Shown here: positions 28,915 through 36,485 of the stretch, in pieces
Numbering within the stretch: the stretch's first letter is position 1
Layout: each line of letters starts with the position of its first letter
NCBI GenBank assembly: GCA_030447275.1
Contig: JAUJPF010000005.1
Location: forward strand, 62,001-126,000
Origin: Solirubrobacteraceae bacterium
GTDB lineage: Bacteria; Actinomycetota; Thermoleophilia; Solirubrobacterales; Solirubrobacteraceae
DNA length: 64,000 nucleotides
Direction of reading: 5' to 3'
Program-made: the position numbers and the translations under genes
Notes under the pieces: generated by a model
Told to the model about the DNA's origin: nothing
Database searches by the model: none
The model's input: only the letters and a program-made list of their open reading frames with translations

Positions 28915-31184
28915 GGCGCCGCGGCGGCGTCGATCGCCGCGCGGTAGCCGGTGGCGAGCCGGCCGAGCGCGGCCTCCCACGTGCGGTCGCGGACCGCCGC
29001 GAGCGCCTCGGCGGCGAGGCGCTCGCGGAGCCGCGGCAGGCGGGCGATCTCGACGACGGCCTGCGCAAGCGCCGCGGCGTCGGGCGGGCGCAGGAGGCCG
29101 GTGACGTCGTCAGTGACGATCTCCCGCGGCCCTCCCTCGGCGACGGCGACGACGGGCAGCCCGCTCGCCTGCGCCTCGAGGAGCACCTGCCCGAACGTGT
29201 CGGTGCGCGAGCAGAAGAGGAAGACGTCGGCGCTCGCGTAGGCCTGCGCCAGATCGTCGCCCTCGAGCCAGCCGAGGAACGTCGCGTGCTCGCCGAGGCG
29301 CTCGCGCAGCCGCCCCTCCTCCGGGCCGCCGCCCGCGAGGTTGAGGTGCAGCCGCGGGTCGCGGCGCCGCGCCGCCAGGAACGTCTCGGCCAGCAGGTGG
29401 ACGCCCTTCTCGTGCGTCAGCCGGCCCGCGTAGAGGACGTTGACCTCGCCGCCGAGCAGCCCGTCGCGCCGGCGCTCGGGCGAGAAGCGGGCGACGTCGA
29501 CGCCGCGATCCCAGCGGCCGACCCGGTCGGCTCCGACGCCGAGCTCGCGCAGCGCCGCGTCGGACGCCGCGCTCGGCGAGAGCACGTGGTGGCAGCCGCC
29601 GTAGAACGCGGCGAGCGCGCGGGAGGCCATCCGCCCCAGCGCGCCGTCGCCGCTGCGCATCCGCGCGTAGGCGGCGAGCTCGGTGTGGTAGCTGCCGAGC
29701 ACCGGCAGCTCCATGACCCGGGCGATGACGGCGGCCGCCGCCCCGCACGGGCCCGGGGTGCACAGGTGCACGGCGTCGTAGCGGCCGTCGGCGAGCGCGT
29801 CGACGATCGCCGGCAGCGACGGCACGCCGATCCCGAGGCCGGCGTAGAGCGGCATCTCGACCTCGCGCACGGCGGGCAGGCGGCGGTCGACGTTCGGGTC
29901 GGTGCCGATGACCTCGACCTCGAAGCCGGGGACGCCGCGCGCCTGGATCTCCGCGAGGGTGCGTGTGACGCCGTGCATGCTGCCGACGCCGTCGGCGACG
30001 AGCGCGACCCGCAGCGGCCCGCCGTCGCGCGCCGCGAGGACGCCCTTCTCGCGCCCGAGGAACGCGGCGGCGGGCGCGTACGGCAGCGCCGCCACGCACG
30101 CCCCGAACAGCGCGGGCGCGGCGAACGCGGGGTTCAGGTTGTGCCCGGCGAGCGTGACGACGTCGTCGACCGCGCGGCCGAGCGCGGCCTCATGCCGCCG
30201 GCGCGCGGTCCGGAACAGGTCGGCGTGCGAGAACGCGTCGGACTGCATCCACGCGAGCAGCTCGTCGCCGCTCATCTCGAGCCCGGTCGCCTCCAGCCAG
30301 GCGCGCAGGAGGTTGCGGGCGTCGTCCGGGCCGAGGTCCGGGCGGGTGGGACCCCATGCCGCGCGGGCGTTTCCCTCGCGCATCACCCGCTCGACCATCC
30401 GCATGACGGCGGCGGGATCGGGCTTCGGCGTCAGCTCGTCGCCGGTGCCGAGCGTGCGGACGGCGATCGCCACGGCGGCGTGCGTCCACTTCGCCGCGCT
30501 GCCCTGGTCGCCGCCGGCGACGGCGTCGCCGGCGCGCACGTGGGCGAGGTGCTCCTGCCACGTCGCGGCCGGCGGCGTCTCGGTCCACGTGCGCCCGATG
30601 TCCACCCCGGCGTGGTCGTCGGTGCCGCCGATGCCGGTCCCGCCGTGGGTGTCGACGTAGACGGCGGCCGGCGCGTTCAGCTCCGGCGCCCGCGTGCCGT
30701 TGCGAACCTCCCAGACCGCGAACAGCTGCGCGAGGCGCCGGCGGTGGCGCGGCTTGAGCGGCGCCGCGACGGCGTAGAACGGGTGGGCGAGCGCGCACGC
30801 GATCCCGTTGCCGTGCAGGTAGTCGGCGGACGCCTCGAGGTCTGAGCTGTGGGCCTGGAGCCACTCGTGCTCGTCGGGCCCGATCCCGTAGACGAGCACG
30901 TGGACGGCCTGGGGCTCGCCGCGGAACCACGCGGTCAGCTCCTCGGACACGAAGGCGTCGTCGTGGCGCTCGGCCAGCTCCAGCGCGCCGTCGATCGTGT
31001 CGTGGTCGGTGATGGTCACGAAGTCCATCCCGCGCCGCTTGGCGAGGTCGTAGACCTCCTCGGGCGGCGTCGCGCACTCGGGCAGTCCGAGGCTGCGCTG
31101 GACCCCGAGCTTCGACACCGCCGAGGCGGTGGAGTGGCAGTGCATGTCGACCCGGCTGGTCGACCTCTGTGTCGTCTCGTGCAT
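28887..31184 (-). CDS. PHP-domain / GT4 glycosyltransferase fusion
   Basis: This 765-residue protein joins two enzymes. Residues about 10-330 are a PHP metal-dependent hydrolase domain: DMHCHSTAS, TITDHDTIDG, ALAHPFYA and GGTDDHAGVDIG. Residues about 395-745 are a GT-B glycosyltransferase of family 4: VADGVGSMHGVTRTLAEIQ, YAGRLTHEKGVHLLAETFL and the FGQVLLEAQASGLPVVAVAEGG motif with the catalytic-loop Glu. The first half may remove a phosphate or other group while the second transfers sugar from a nucleotide donor. No membrane segment is seen. The frame is clean throughout, so the fusion is real in this assembly. A short inverted repeat (31,186-31,204) precedes it. Confidence 0.85.
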   Translation of the reverse strand: MHETTQRSTSRVDMHCHSTASAVSKLGVQRSLGLPECATPPEEVYDLAKRRGMDFVTITDHDTIDGALELAERHDDAFVSEELTAWFRGEPQAVHVLVYGIGPDEHEWLQAHSSDLEASADYLHGNGIACALAHPFYAVAAPLKPRHRRRLAQLFAVWEVRNGTRAPELNAPAAVYVDTHGGTGIGGTDDHAGVDIGRTWTETPPAATWQEHLAHVRAGDAVAGGDQGSAAKWTHAAVAIAVRTLGTGDELTPKPDPAAVMRMVERVMREGNARAAWGPTRPDLGPDDARNLLRAWLEATGLEMSGDELLAWMQSDAFSHADLFRTARRRHEAALGRAVDDVVTLAGHNLNPAFAAPALFGACVAALPYAPAAAFLGREKGVLAARDGGPLRVALVADGVGSMHGVTRTLAEIQARGVPGFEVEVIGTDPNVDRRLPAVREVEMPLYAGLGIGVPSLPAIVDALADGRYDAVHLCTPGPCGAAAAVIARVMELPVLGSYHTELAAYARMRSGDGALGRMASRALAAFYGGCHHVLSPSAASDAALRELGVGADRVGRWDRGVDVARFSPERRRDGLLGGEVNVLYAGRLTHEKGVHLLAETFLAARRRDPRLHLNLAGGGPEEGRLRERLGEHATFLGWLEGDDLAQAYASADVFLFCSRTDTFGQVLLEAQASGLPVVAVAEGGPREIVTDDVTGLLRPPDAAALAQAVVEIARLPRLRERLAAEALAAVRDRTWEAALGRLATGYRAAIDAAAAPQQRASAAA

Positions 31185-31185
31185 A

Positions 31186-31204
31186 CAGCCGTCAGATTCG
31201 GCTG
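31186..31204. promoter_or_regulatory. Short inverted repeat upstream of the PHP-GT4 gene
   Basis: CAGCCG and CGGCTG flank TCAGATT just before the ATG at 31,184. It could be an operator or a small 5' hairpin. Nothing else is seen in the gap 31,185-31,271. Confidence 0.25.
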
Positions 31205-31271
31205 CAAACGCCCGCTTTCTGTTGCCGGGTCGGGAAGATCGTGTGACCGGTCGGTGAAGCTAGCGGCGGGG

Positions 31272-31934
31272 CTAGCGGTCGAGCTCGCTGCCGAAGAGCG
31301 GGTCACCGAGGCGGTCGAAGAGCCGTTCGCCGCTGAATCGCGCTGCGGCCCCGCGCGAGACGCCGAGCTGCCGCAGCCGCCGGACGGCGATCGTGAGGCC
31401 GCGCTCGGTGCCGGCTTCGTCCTCGTCCTCGAACAGGCCGAGCACGTCGGGGAGCGCGGGAGGTGCCTTCGCCGGATCCCACCCGCTCGCGCGCCACTCG
31501 TCGAGGCGCTCGCACGGCCGGTCGAGGCCCGGGATGCGCTCGAACGTCGCGACTCCCTTGCGCCACGCCGCGCGGCCCGCGGTGAGCGCAGTGTCGCGGG
31601 TGGGGACGGCGTCGAGGTCTGCGACGAGTCGGCGTCCGATAGGGAGGAACGTGTCGGCCAGCGGTCGCAGGATCGCGACGAAGGAGACGCGGAAGGCGCG
31701 CTCCAACCGGTGCTCGTTGCGCTCGGAGATCGCGCCGAGCGCGCGCATGCACAGGCGGAACCGCACGGCCCGGATGCGCGCCCGGTGCTCGGCGCGCTGC
31801 GCGTTGATCGCGACGTGCGCGCGCAGCGCGGCGTCGGCGAAGTCGGCCGCCGCCTGCGTGCGCGGGGCGGCGTGGGCGGGGGCGGCCGCGAGCAGCGCGG
31901 CGGCGACGGTGAGGAGGACGACGCCCTTGGGCAC
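31272..31934 (-). CDS. Exported helical protein of unknown function
   Basis: The 220-residue product has a clear Sec signal (MPKGVVLLTVAAALLAAAPAHAAPR). The mature protein is Arg/Ala-rich and helical, with two Cys (in FRLCMRALG and DRPCERLDEW). No enzyme motif is visible. It lies between the ABC-F gene and the PHP-GT4 gene, on the same strand, with about 20 bases to the ABC-F start-side neighbour. I do not recognise the family. Confidence 0.7.
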   Translation of the reverse strand: MPKGVVLLTVAAALLAAAPAHAAPRTQAAADFADAALRAHVAINAQRAEHRARIRAVRFRLCMRALGAISERNEHRLERAFRVSFVAILRPLADTFLPIGRRLVADLDAVPTRDTALTAGRAAWRKGVATFERIPGLDRPCERLDEWRASGWDPAKAPPALPDVLGLFEDEDEAGTERGLTIAVRRLRQLGVSRGAAARFSGERLFDRLGDPLFGSELDR

Positions 31935-31955
31935 GCGCCGAATGCTAGAGAGCGC

Positions 31956-33908
31956 CTACGCGCCGCTCGCCGCTTCGACCTTCGCCGCGTGCTCCTCCCA
32001 CGCCGCGTAGGCCGCCTCGACCTCCCGCTTGGCCGCCGTGTGGCGCGCCTCGGACTTCGCCGACTCGTACTTCGTCGCCCACGCGGCGGGGTCGGCGAGC
32101 TCGTCCTCGAGCGTGCGCAGCGCCGTCTCCGCCTCCTCGACCGCCTTCTGGAGCTGCTCCTCGCGCCGCATCGCGTTCTTCGACGGGCCGGCGGCCCTCG
32201 GCTTGTCCTGCTTGGGCTTCGCCGGTGCCGCGGCGCCGTTCGCGCGCTCGCGCGGCGGCAGCGGCTTGACGTCGTCGGGCGGGGCGGCGTCGACGTCCTC
32301 GCCGGCGGCGCGGCGCTCCTCCCGTACACGGACGTACTCGGCCCAGCCGCCGTCGTACGAGCGCAGCCGGCCGCCCTCGATGGCGATCGTCCGCCGGCCG
32401 ACGGCGTCGAGCAGCGCGCGGTCGTGGGAGACGAGGATGAGCGCACCCTCGAAGGCGAGCAGCGCGTCCTCGAGCGCCTCGCGGCTCTCGATGTCGAGGT
32501 GGTTCGTCGGCTCGTCGAGGACGAGGACGTTGGCGCCGCTGGCGACGAGGATGGCCAGCGACAGTCGCCGGCGCTCGCCGCCCGACAGGCCCGCGAGCGG
32601 CTTCTCGGCCTCCTCGCCGCTGAACAGGAAGCGCCCGAGCAGCGCGCGCGCCTTGTTCGGCGTCAGGCCGGTGTGGCGCGAGCACGCCTCAAGCACGGTG
32701 CCGACGTCGCCCAGCTCCTCGGCGTGCTGCGACAGGTAGCCGATGTTCACGTTGTGGCCGGTGCGCAGACGTCCGCCGTCGAGTGGCCGCTCGCCGGTCA
32801 GCGCACGGACGAGCGTCGTCTTGCCGGTGCCGTTCGGGCCGACGAGCGAGACGTGCTCGCCGCGCTCCATCCACAGGTCGGCGTCGTGCAGCAGGACGCG
32901 CCCCGGAACCTCGACCCGCCCGCGCTCGAGCTCGAACACGATGCGGCCGGAGCGCTCCGCCTTGCCGAAGCTCAGCGCCATCTCGCGCGTGTCGCGCGGG
33001 TCACGCTCGATCTTCTCGATCTTGTCGAGCTTCTTGACGCGCGACTGCGCCTGCTTGGCCTTCGTCGCCTTGTAGCGGAAGCGCTCGATGAAGCGCTCCA
33101 TCCGCTCGATCTCGGCCTGCTGCTTCTCGATCGCCTTGCCGAGCGCGATCTCGCGCGCTGCCTGCTCCTTGCGCCAGGCGGCCCACGTGCCCGGGAAGAA
33201 GCGCGAGCGGCCGGCCTCGATCTCCAGCACCGACGTGCCGACCGCCTCGAGGAACCAGCGGTCGTGGGCGACCATCACGATCGCCGCGTCGAGCTGCTGG
33301 AGCTCGCCCTCCAGCCACTCGAGCGAGGTGATGTCGAGGTGGTTCGTCGGCTCGTCGAGGAGCAGCAGGTCGGGCTGCGAGGCCAGGGCGCGGGCGAGCG
33401 AGGCGCGCGTGAGCTGGCCGCCGGAGAACGTCGCGAGCAGGCGGTCGAAGTCGGCGTCGGCGAACCCGAGGTTGTGCAGGACGGCGGTCGAGCGGTCGCG
33501 CCACGTGTAGCCGCCGCGGCTCTCGAACTCGGTCTGGCGGCGCGCGTAGCGGTCGTAGAGCGACTGCTCGGCCGACCCGGCGGCCATCTGCTCCTCCATC
33601 GCGCGCAGGTCGTCCTCCATCGCCACGAGGTCCTTGGCCCCGGACGTGACGTAGTCGCGCAGCGTCACGTCGCGCTCGCGCGGCGGGCGCTGGTCGTGCA
33701 GCGCGATGCGCGCGCCCTTCTGGAGGATGACCTCGCCGCCGTCGACCGACGTCTCCCCCGACAGCATCCGCAGCAGCGTGGTCTTCCCCGCGCCGTTGCG
33801 CCCCGCGATCGTCATGCGGTCGCGGCGCTCGAGCTTGAACGAGACGCCGCGCAGCAGCGGGTTCCCCGCCATGTCCTTGGCGAGGTCGGACGCGATCAGG
33901 ACGGCCAT
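31956..33908 (-). CDS. ABC-F family ATPase (Uup/EttA-like)
   Basis: The 650-residue protein has two ABC domains without membrane segments. Walker A motifs are GRNGAGKTTLL and GPNGTGKTTLV, signatures FSGGQLTRASLAR and LSGGERRRLSLAI, and both Walker B segments end LDEPTNHLD. The inter-domain linker (AIEKQQAEIERMERFIERFRYK) is charged and helical. The C-terminus (KNAMRREEQLQKAVEEAETALRTLEDEL) is a coiled coil as in Uup. ABC-F proteins act on ribosomes or nucleic acid; which subtype this is cannot be settled from sequence alone. It overlaps nothing and is followed upstream by a small membrane protein three bases away. Confidence 0.92.
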   Translation of the reverse strand: MAVLIASDLAKDMAGNPLLRGVSFKLERRDRMTIAGRNGAGKTTLLRMLSGETSVDGGEVILQKGARIALHDQRPPRERDVTLRDYVTSGAKDLVAMEDDLRAMEEQMAAGSAEQSLYDRYARRQTEFESRGGYTWRDRSTAVLHNLGFADADFDRLLATFSGGQLTRASLARALASQPDLLLLDEPTNHLDITSLEWLEGELQQLDAAIVMVAHDRWFLEAVGTSVLEIEAGRSRFFPGTWAAWRKEQAAREIALGKAIEKQQAEIERMERFIERFRYKATKAKQAQSRVKKLDKIEKIERDPRDTREMALSFGKAERSGRIVFELERGRVEVPGRVLLHDADLWMERGEHVSLVGPNGTGKTTLVRALTGERPLDGGRLRTGHNVNIGYLSQHAEELGDVGTVLEACSRHTGLTPNKARALLGRFLFSGEEAEKPLAGLSGGERRRLSLAILVASGANVLVLDEPTNHLDIESREALEDALLAFEGALILVSHDRALLDAVGRRTIAIEGGRLRSYDGGWAEYVRVREERRAAGEDVDAAPPDDVKPLPPRERANGAAAPAKPKQDKPRAAGPSKNAMRREEQLQKAVEEAETALRTLEDELADPAAWATKYESAKSEARHTAAKREVEAAYAAWEEHAAKVEAASGA

Positions 33909-33911
33909 GGA

Positions 33912-34160
33912 CTACCGCTGGACCTCGCGCAGCCCGCCCCAGTACTGCTTGGCCAACCAGCGGTCCACGCGCCAGCAGCCGACGAAGATGGCGGCGAGGA
34001 CGAGCAGGTACCCGGCGAGGCCGCCGACCGCGCCGGCGGCGACGAGCATCCAGCAGAAGACCGCGAACCACGCGAACGGCCGCCAGGGAAGGACCGGCAG
34101 GCGGCGGCGGGGCGGCCGCTCCTCAGGCGGCGGCTCGGGATCGTGGATGAGCAGCAGCAC
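33912..34160 (-). CDS. Small two-helix membrane protein
   Basis: The 82-residue product has a Pro/Arg-rich N-terminus, then two hydrophobic segments (FAWFAVFCWMLVAAGAVGGLAGYLLVLAAIFVGCW) and a basic tail. It is three bases upstream of the ABC-F start and so likely co-transcribed. Function is unknown. Confidence 0.65.
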   Translation of the reverse strand: MLLLIHDPEPPPEERPPRRRLPVLPWRPFAWFAVFCWMLVAAGAVGGLAGYLLVLAAIFVGCWRVDRWLAKQYWGGLREVQR

Positions 34161-34173
34161 TGCTGCGCAAGGT

Positions 34174-34386
34174 ACTACCGCGGCTCAGGTGTGCGGCCGA
34201 GCCTCGGGATGGCGCTCGAGCCCATCGTCGGGGATCGGCTCCCACGCCGGGGCGTAGTCGGTGAAGGCCAGCCACTGCGGCCGTGCCGGCCTCCCCGCGC
34301 AGCAGCACCGCGCCACCGCGGCCGGCACGCGCGTCGGCCACGAGCCGCTCGATCCGCTCCGCCTCGGCTTGGCGACCGATCAGCAC
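34174..34386 (-). pseudogene. Remnant of LuxR-type ATPase regulator N-terminus
   Basis: GTG 34,386 opens with LIGRQAEAERIERLVADARAGRGGAVLLRGEAG, the classic start of LAL-type (LuxR, AAA ATPase) regulators. These normally continue with IGKTALL and run for 900 residues. Here the Walker A is lost at once and the sequence becomes unrelated; another frame reads WLAFTDYAPAWEPIPDDG to a stop at about 34,174. Only the first 34 codons remain, so this is a dead stub. Confidence 0.6.
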
Positions 34387-34429
34387 GCTCTCAGCCTCAT
34401 GCCGCGCGGAGCGCCGGTGGGCGTCTCCG

Positions 34430-34660
34430 CTACCGCCGCCGCCGAGCGCCCCGCCGCCGCCCGGGCCCGATGCTCCGGTAGATCACCAGGCTCGCCCATC
34501 CGAGGCCGCCGAGGGCCACGACCACGCCGAGCAGGCCGACGAGTCCGGCGCCGATGTTCGCGTCCCCAGCCGGTCCGGCGCGTGCCCACGCGTAGCCGAT
34601 CACCAGGAGCAGACACCCAGCGACGAGGCAACCGAAGGCACCTGCAGCATCCGAGCGCAT
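34430..34660 (-). CDS. Small two-helix membrane protein
   Basis: From ATG 34,660 the 76-residue product has two hydrophobic helices (AFGCLVAGCLLLVIGYAWA and GAGLVGLLGVVVALGGLGWASLVIY) and an Arg-rich tail. An in-frame GTG at 34,681 would add seven residues. No family is recognised. Confidence 0.55.
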   Translation of the reverse strand: MRSDAAGAFGCLVAGCLLLVIGYAWARAGPAGDANIGAGLVGLLGVVVALGGLGWASLVIYRSIGPGRRRGARRRR

Positions 34661-34711
34661 GCGTCCGGTTACCCTCGCCACCGGCTCGGGTTTCGGCTGG
34701 CGGGTCCGCCG

Positions 34712-35425
34712 TCAGCGCCGCGGGAGCCCCGCGCCCTCGCGCTGGAACTCGACGAGCAGACCGTTCTCGTAGCCCACCCGCGCCTCGGTGCCCTCCAGCT
34801 CGCGGAACATCCGCTTGAGGCGGCGCAGGCCGTCCGGCGGATGCTGCGCGATCTCGTTCGCGAGCGCGAGCGCCGCGGCCTCCGCCTCGGCGGCCGGCGC
34901 CGTCGCGTGCAGCAGCCCGAGCGCGGCCGCCTCCTCGGTCCGCACCACGCGGCCGGTCAGGATCAGCTCCTTGGCCTTCGCCAGACCGACGAGCGGCACG
35001 AGCCGCGCAGGGCCGACCGGCACCCCGAGCTTCGCCCCCGCCCACGCCAGCTTGAGGTTGTCGCCGCCGACGCGCAGGTCGCAGCCGGCCGCCAGCTCGG
35101 CCCCCGCACCCACGACGTTGCCGACGCAGACGGCGATCGTCGGCGCCGGGAACGCCTCGACGGCGGCGTAGAGGCGGGCGAACGCCTCCATCCGCGCCAC
35201 GCCGCCGTCGTGGTCGAGCGCCTCGCCGACGTCGGCCCCGGCGCAGAGCGCGCGCTCGCTGGTCGTCGAGAACACGAGCGCCCGCAGCTCGTCGTCGCGC
35301 GCGAGCTCGTCGAGGGCGCCGAGCAGCGCGGCGAGCAGCGCCGAGTCCATCGCGTTGCGCACCTCCGGGCGGTCGAGCCGGAGGACCGCCACGCCGCCGT
35401 CTTGGGTACGCTGAAGGGGTGGCAC
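34712..35425 (-). CDS. Enoyl-CoA hydratase/isomerase family protein
   Basis: The 237-residue crotonase has the CoA/oxyanion loops ERALCAGADVGEA and NVVGAGAELAAGCDLRVGG. In place of the two catalytic Glu of true enoyl-CoA hydratases there are Ala/Glu positions (AGAELAAG keeps one Glu), so hydratase activity is uncertain. GTG 35,425 is the start; the gene overlaps the divergent small gene at 35,419 by seven bases. Likely role: fatty-acid or aromatic CoA metabolism. Confidence 0.85.
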   Translation of the reverse strand: MPPLQRTQDGGVAVLRLDRPEVRNAMDSALLAALLGALDELARDDELRALVFSTTSERALCAGADVGEALDHDGGVARMEAFARLYAAVEAFPAPTIAVCVGNVVGAGAELAAGCDLRVGGDNLKLAWAGAKLGVPVGPARLVPLVGLAKAKELILTGRVVRTEEAAALGLLHATAPAAEAEAAALALANEIAQHPPDGLRRLKRMFRELEGTEARVGYENGLLVEFQREGAGLPRR

Positions 35426-35691
35426 GCACCGCCATCTTGACGATCGCCCTCCTGCTCGTGACCGCCGCTCCTGCGCTGGCCTCGGGGCAGGGCCACGACG
35501 GCGGCGAGGGCTGGTACGGCCTGACGAACGACAAGATCGTCACGAACGCCGGCTTCATCCTCATCGGGGCGTTCCCGCTCCTGATCTTCCTCCTGTCGAT
35601 GCTCCAGCACACGCTCGACAAGCGGAAGGACCGTCGCAAGAAGGCCGCGAAGGCGCGCACGCAGTCGCCCGAGTGGTCGGGCGGCTGGTGA
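35419..35691 (+). CDS. Small exported/membrane protein
   Basis: The 90-residue product begins (GTG 35,419) with a signal peptide (ARTAILTIALLLVTAAPALAS), has a second hydrophobic helix (AGFILIGAFPLLIFLLSML) and ends in a basic tail (KRKDRRKKAAKAR). Its stop overlaps the next crotonase start (GTGA), so the two are translationally coupled. Function unknown. Confidence 0.7.
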   Translation: MARTAILTIALLLVTAAPALASGQGHDGGEGWYGLTNDKIVTNAGFILIGAFPLLIFLLSMLQHTLDKRKDRRKKAAKARTQSPEWSGGW

Positions 35692-36449
35692 GCGTTCGCT
35701 ACGAGCGCACCGGCTCCGCCGCAGTCCTCACGATCGACAGGCGCGAGCGGCGCAACGCCGTCGACGGCCCCACCGCCGAGCGTCTCGGCGACGCCTACCG
35801 GGAGTTCGTCGCCGACGACGAGGCCCGCGTCCTCGTCCTCACGGGCGAGGGCCCGGAGGCGTTCTGCGCGGGCGCCGACCTCAAGGCGCTCGAGACCTTC
35901 GGCCCGCGCCAGACGGACCCGGCCGGCCCGCTCGGCTTCACCCGGCTGACGAGCCCCAAGCCGACGATCGCCGCGATCGGCGGCTGGTGCCTGGCCGGCG
36001 GGCTCGAGCTGGCGCTGTGGTGCGACCTGCGCATCGGCGACGCGAACGCGCGCCTCGGCTTCCCCGAGCGGCGCTGGGGCGTCCCGCTCATCGACGGCGG
36101 CACGCAGCGCCTGCCGCGCATCGTCGGCCAGGGCCGCGCGCTCGACATCATCCTCACCGGGCGCATCCTCGACGCGACCGAGGCGCACGCGATCGGCCTG
36201 CTGACCGATGTCGTCGACGCCGGCGCCCACCTCGCCCGCGCGCTCGAGTACGCCGAGGGGCTCGCGTCGTTCCCGCAGGACACCATGCTCGCCGACCGCG
36301 CCGCCGCGCTGGCGTCCTTCGGCCACCCGCTCGAGGCGGGCCTGGCCATCGAGGCCGGGTCGGGGCTGCGAACGTTCCAGACAGCGCTCGAGGGCGCCCA
36401 GCGGTTCGCGGGAGGGGAGGGGCGCAGCGGGGCGGGCGCGGGGGTATAG
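35688..36449 (+). CDS. Enoyl-CoA hydratase family protein
   Basis: From GTG 35,688 this 253-residue crotonase shows FCAGADLKALETFG and GGWCLAGGLELALWCDLRIG, with the Glu in GLELALW, then ERRWGVPLIDGGTQRLPRIVG. This is the usual length and fold. It is coupled to the preceding membrane protein gene and lies 36 bases before the double-SDR gene, consistent with a small acyl-CoA module. Substrate is not deducible. Confidence 0.88.
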   Translation: MSVRYERTGSAAVLTIDRRERRNAVDGPTAERLGDAYREFVADDEARVLVLTGEGPEAFCAGADLKALETFGPRQTDPAGPLGFTRLTSPKPTIAAIGGWCLAGGLELALWCDLRIGDANARLGFPERRWGVPLIDGGTQRLPRIVGQGRALDIILTGRILDATEAHAIGLLTDVVDAGAHLARALEYAEGLASFPQDTMLADRAAALASFGHPLEAGLAIEAGSGLRTFQTALEGAQRFAGGEGRSGAGAGV

Positions 36450-36485
36450 GTTTCCGCCCTCGAAGGATCTTCGAAAGGGAGAGGC

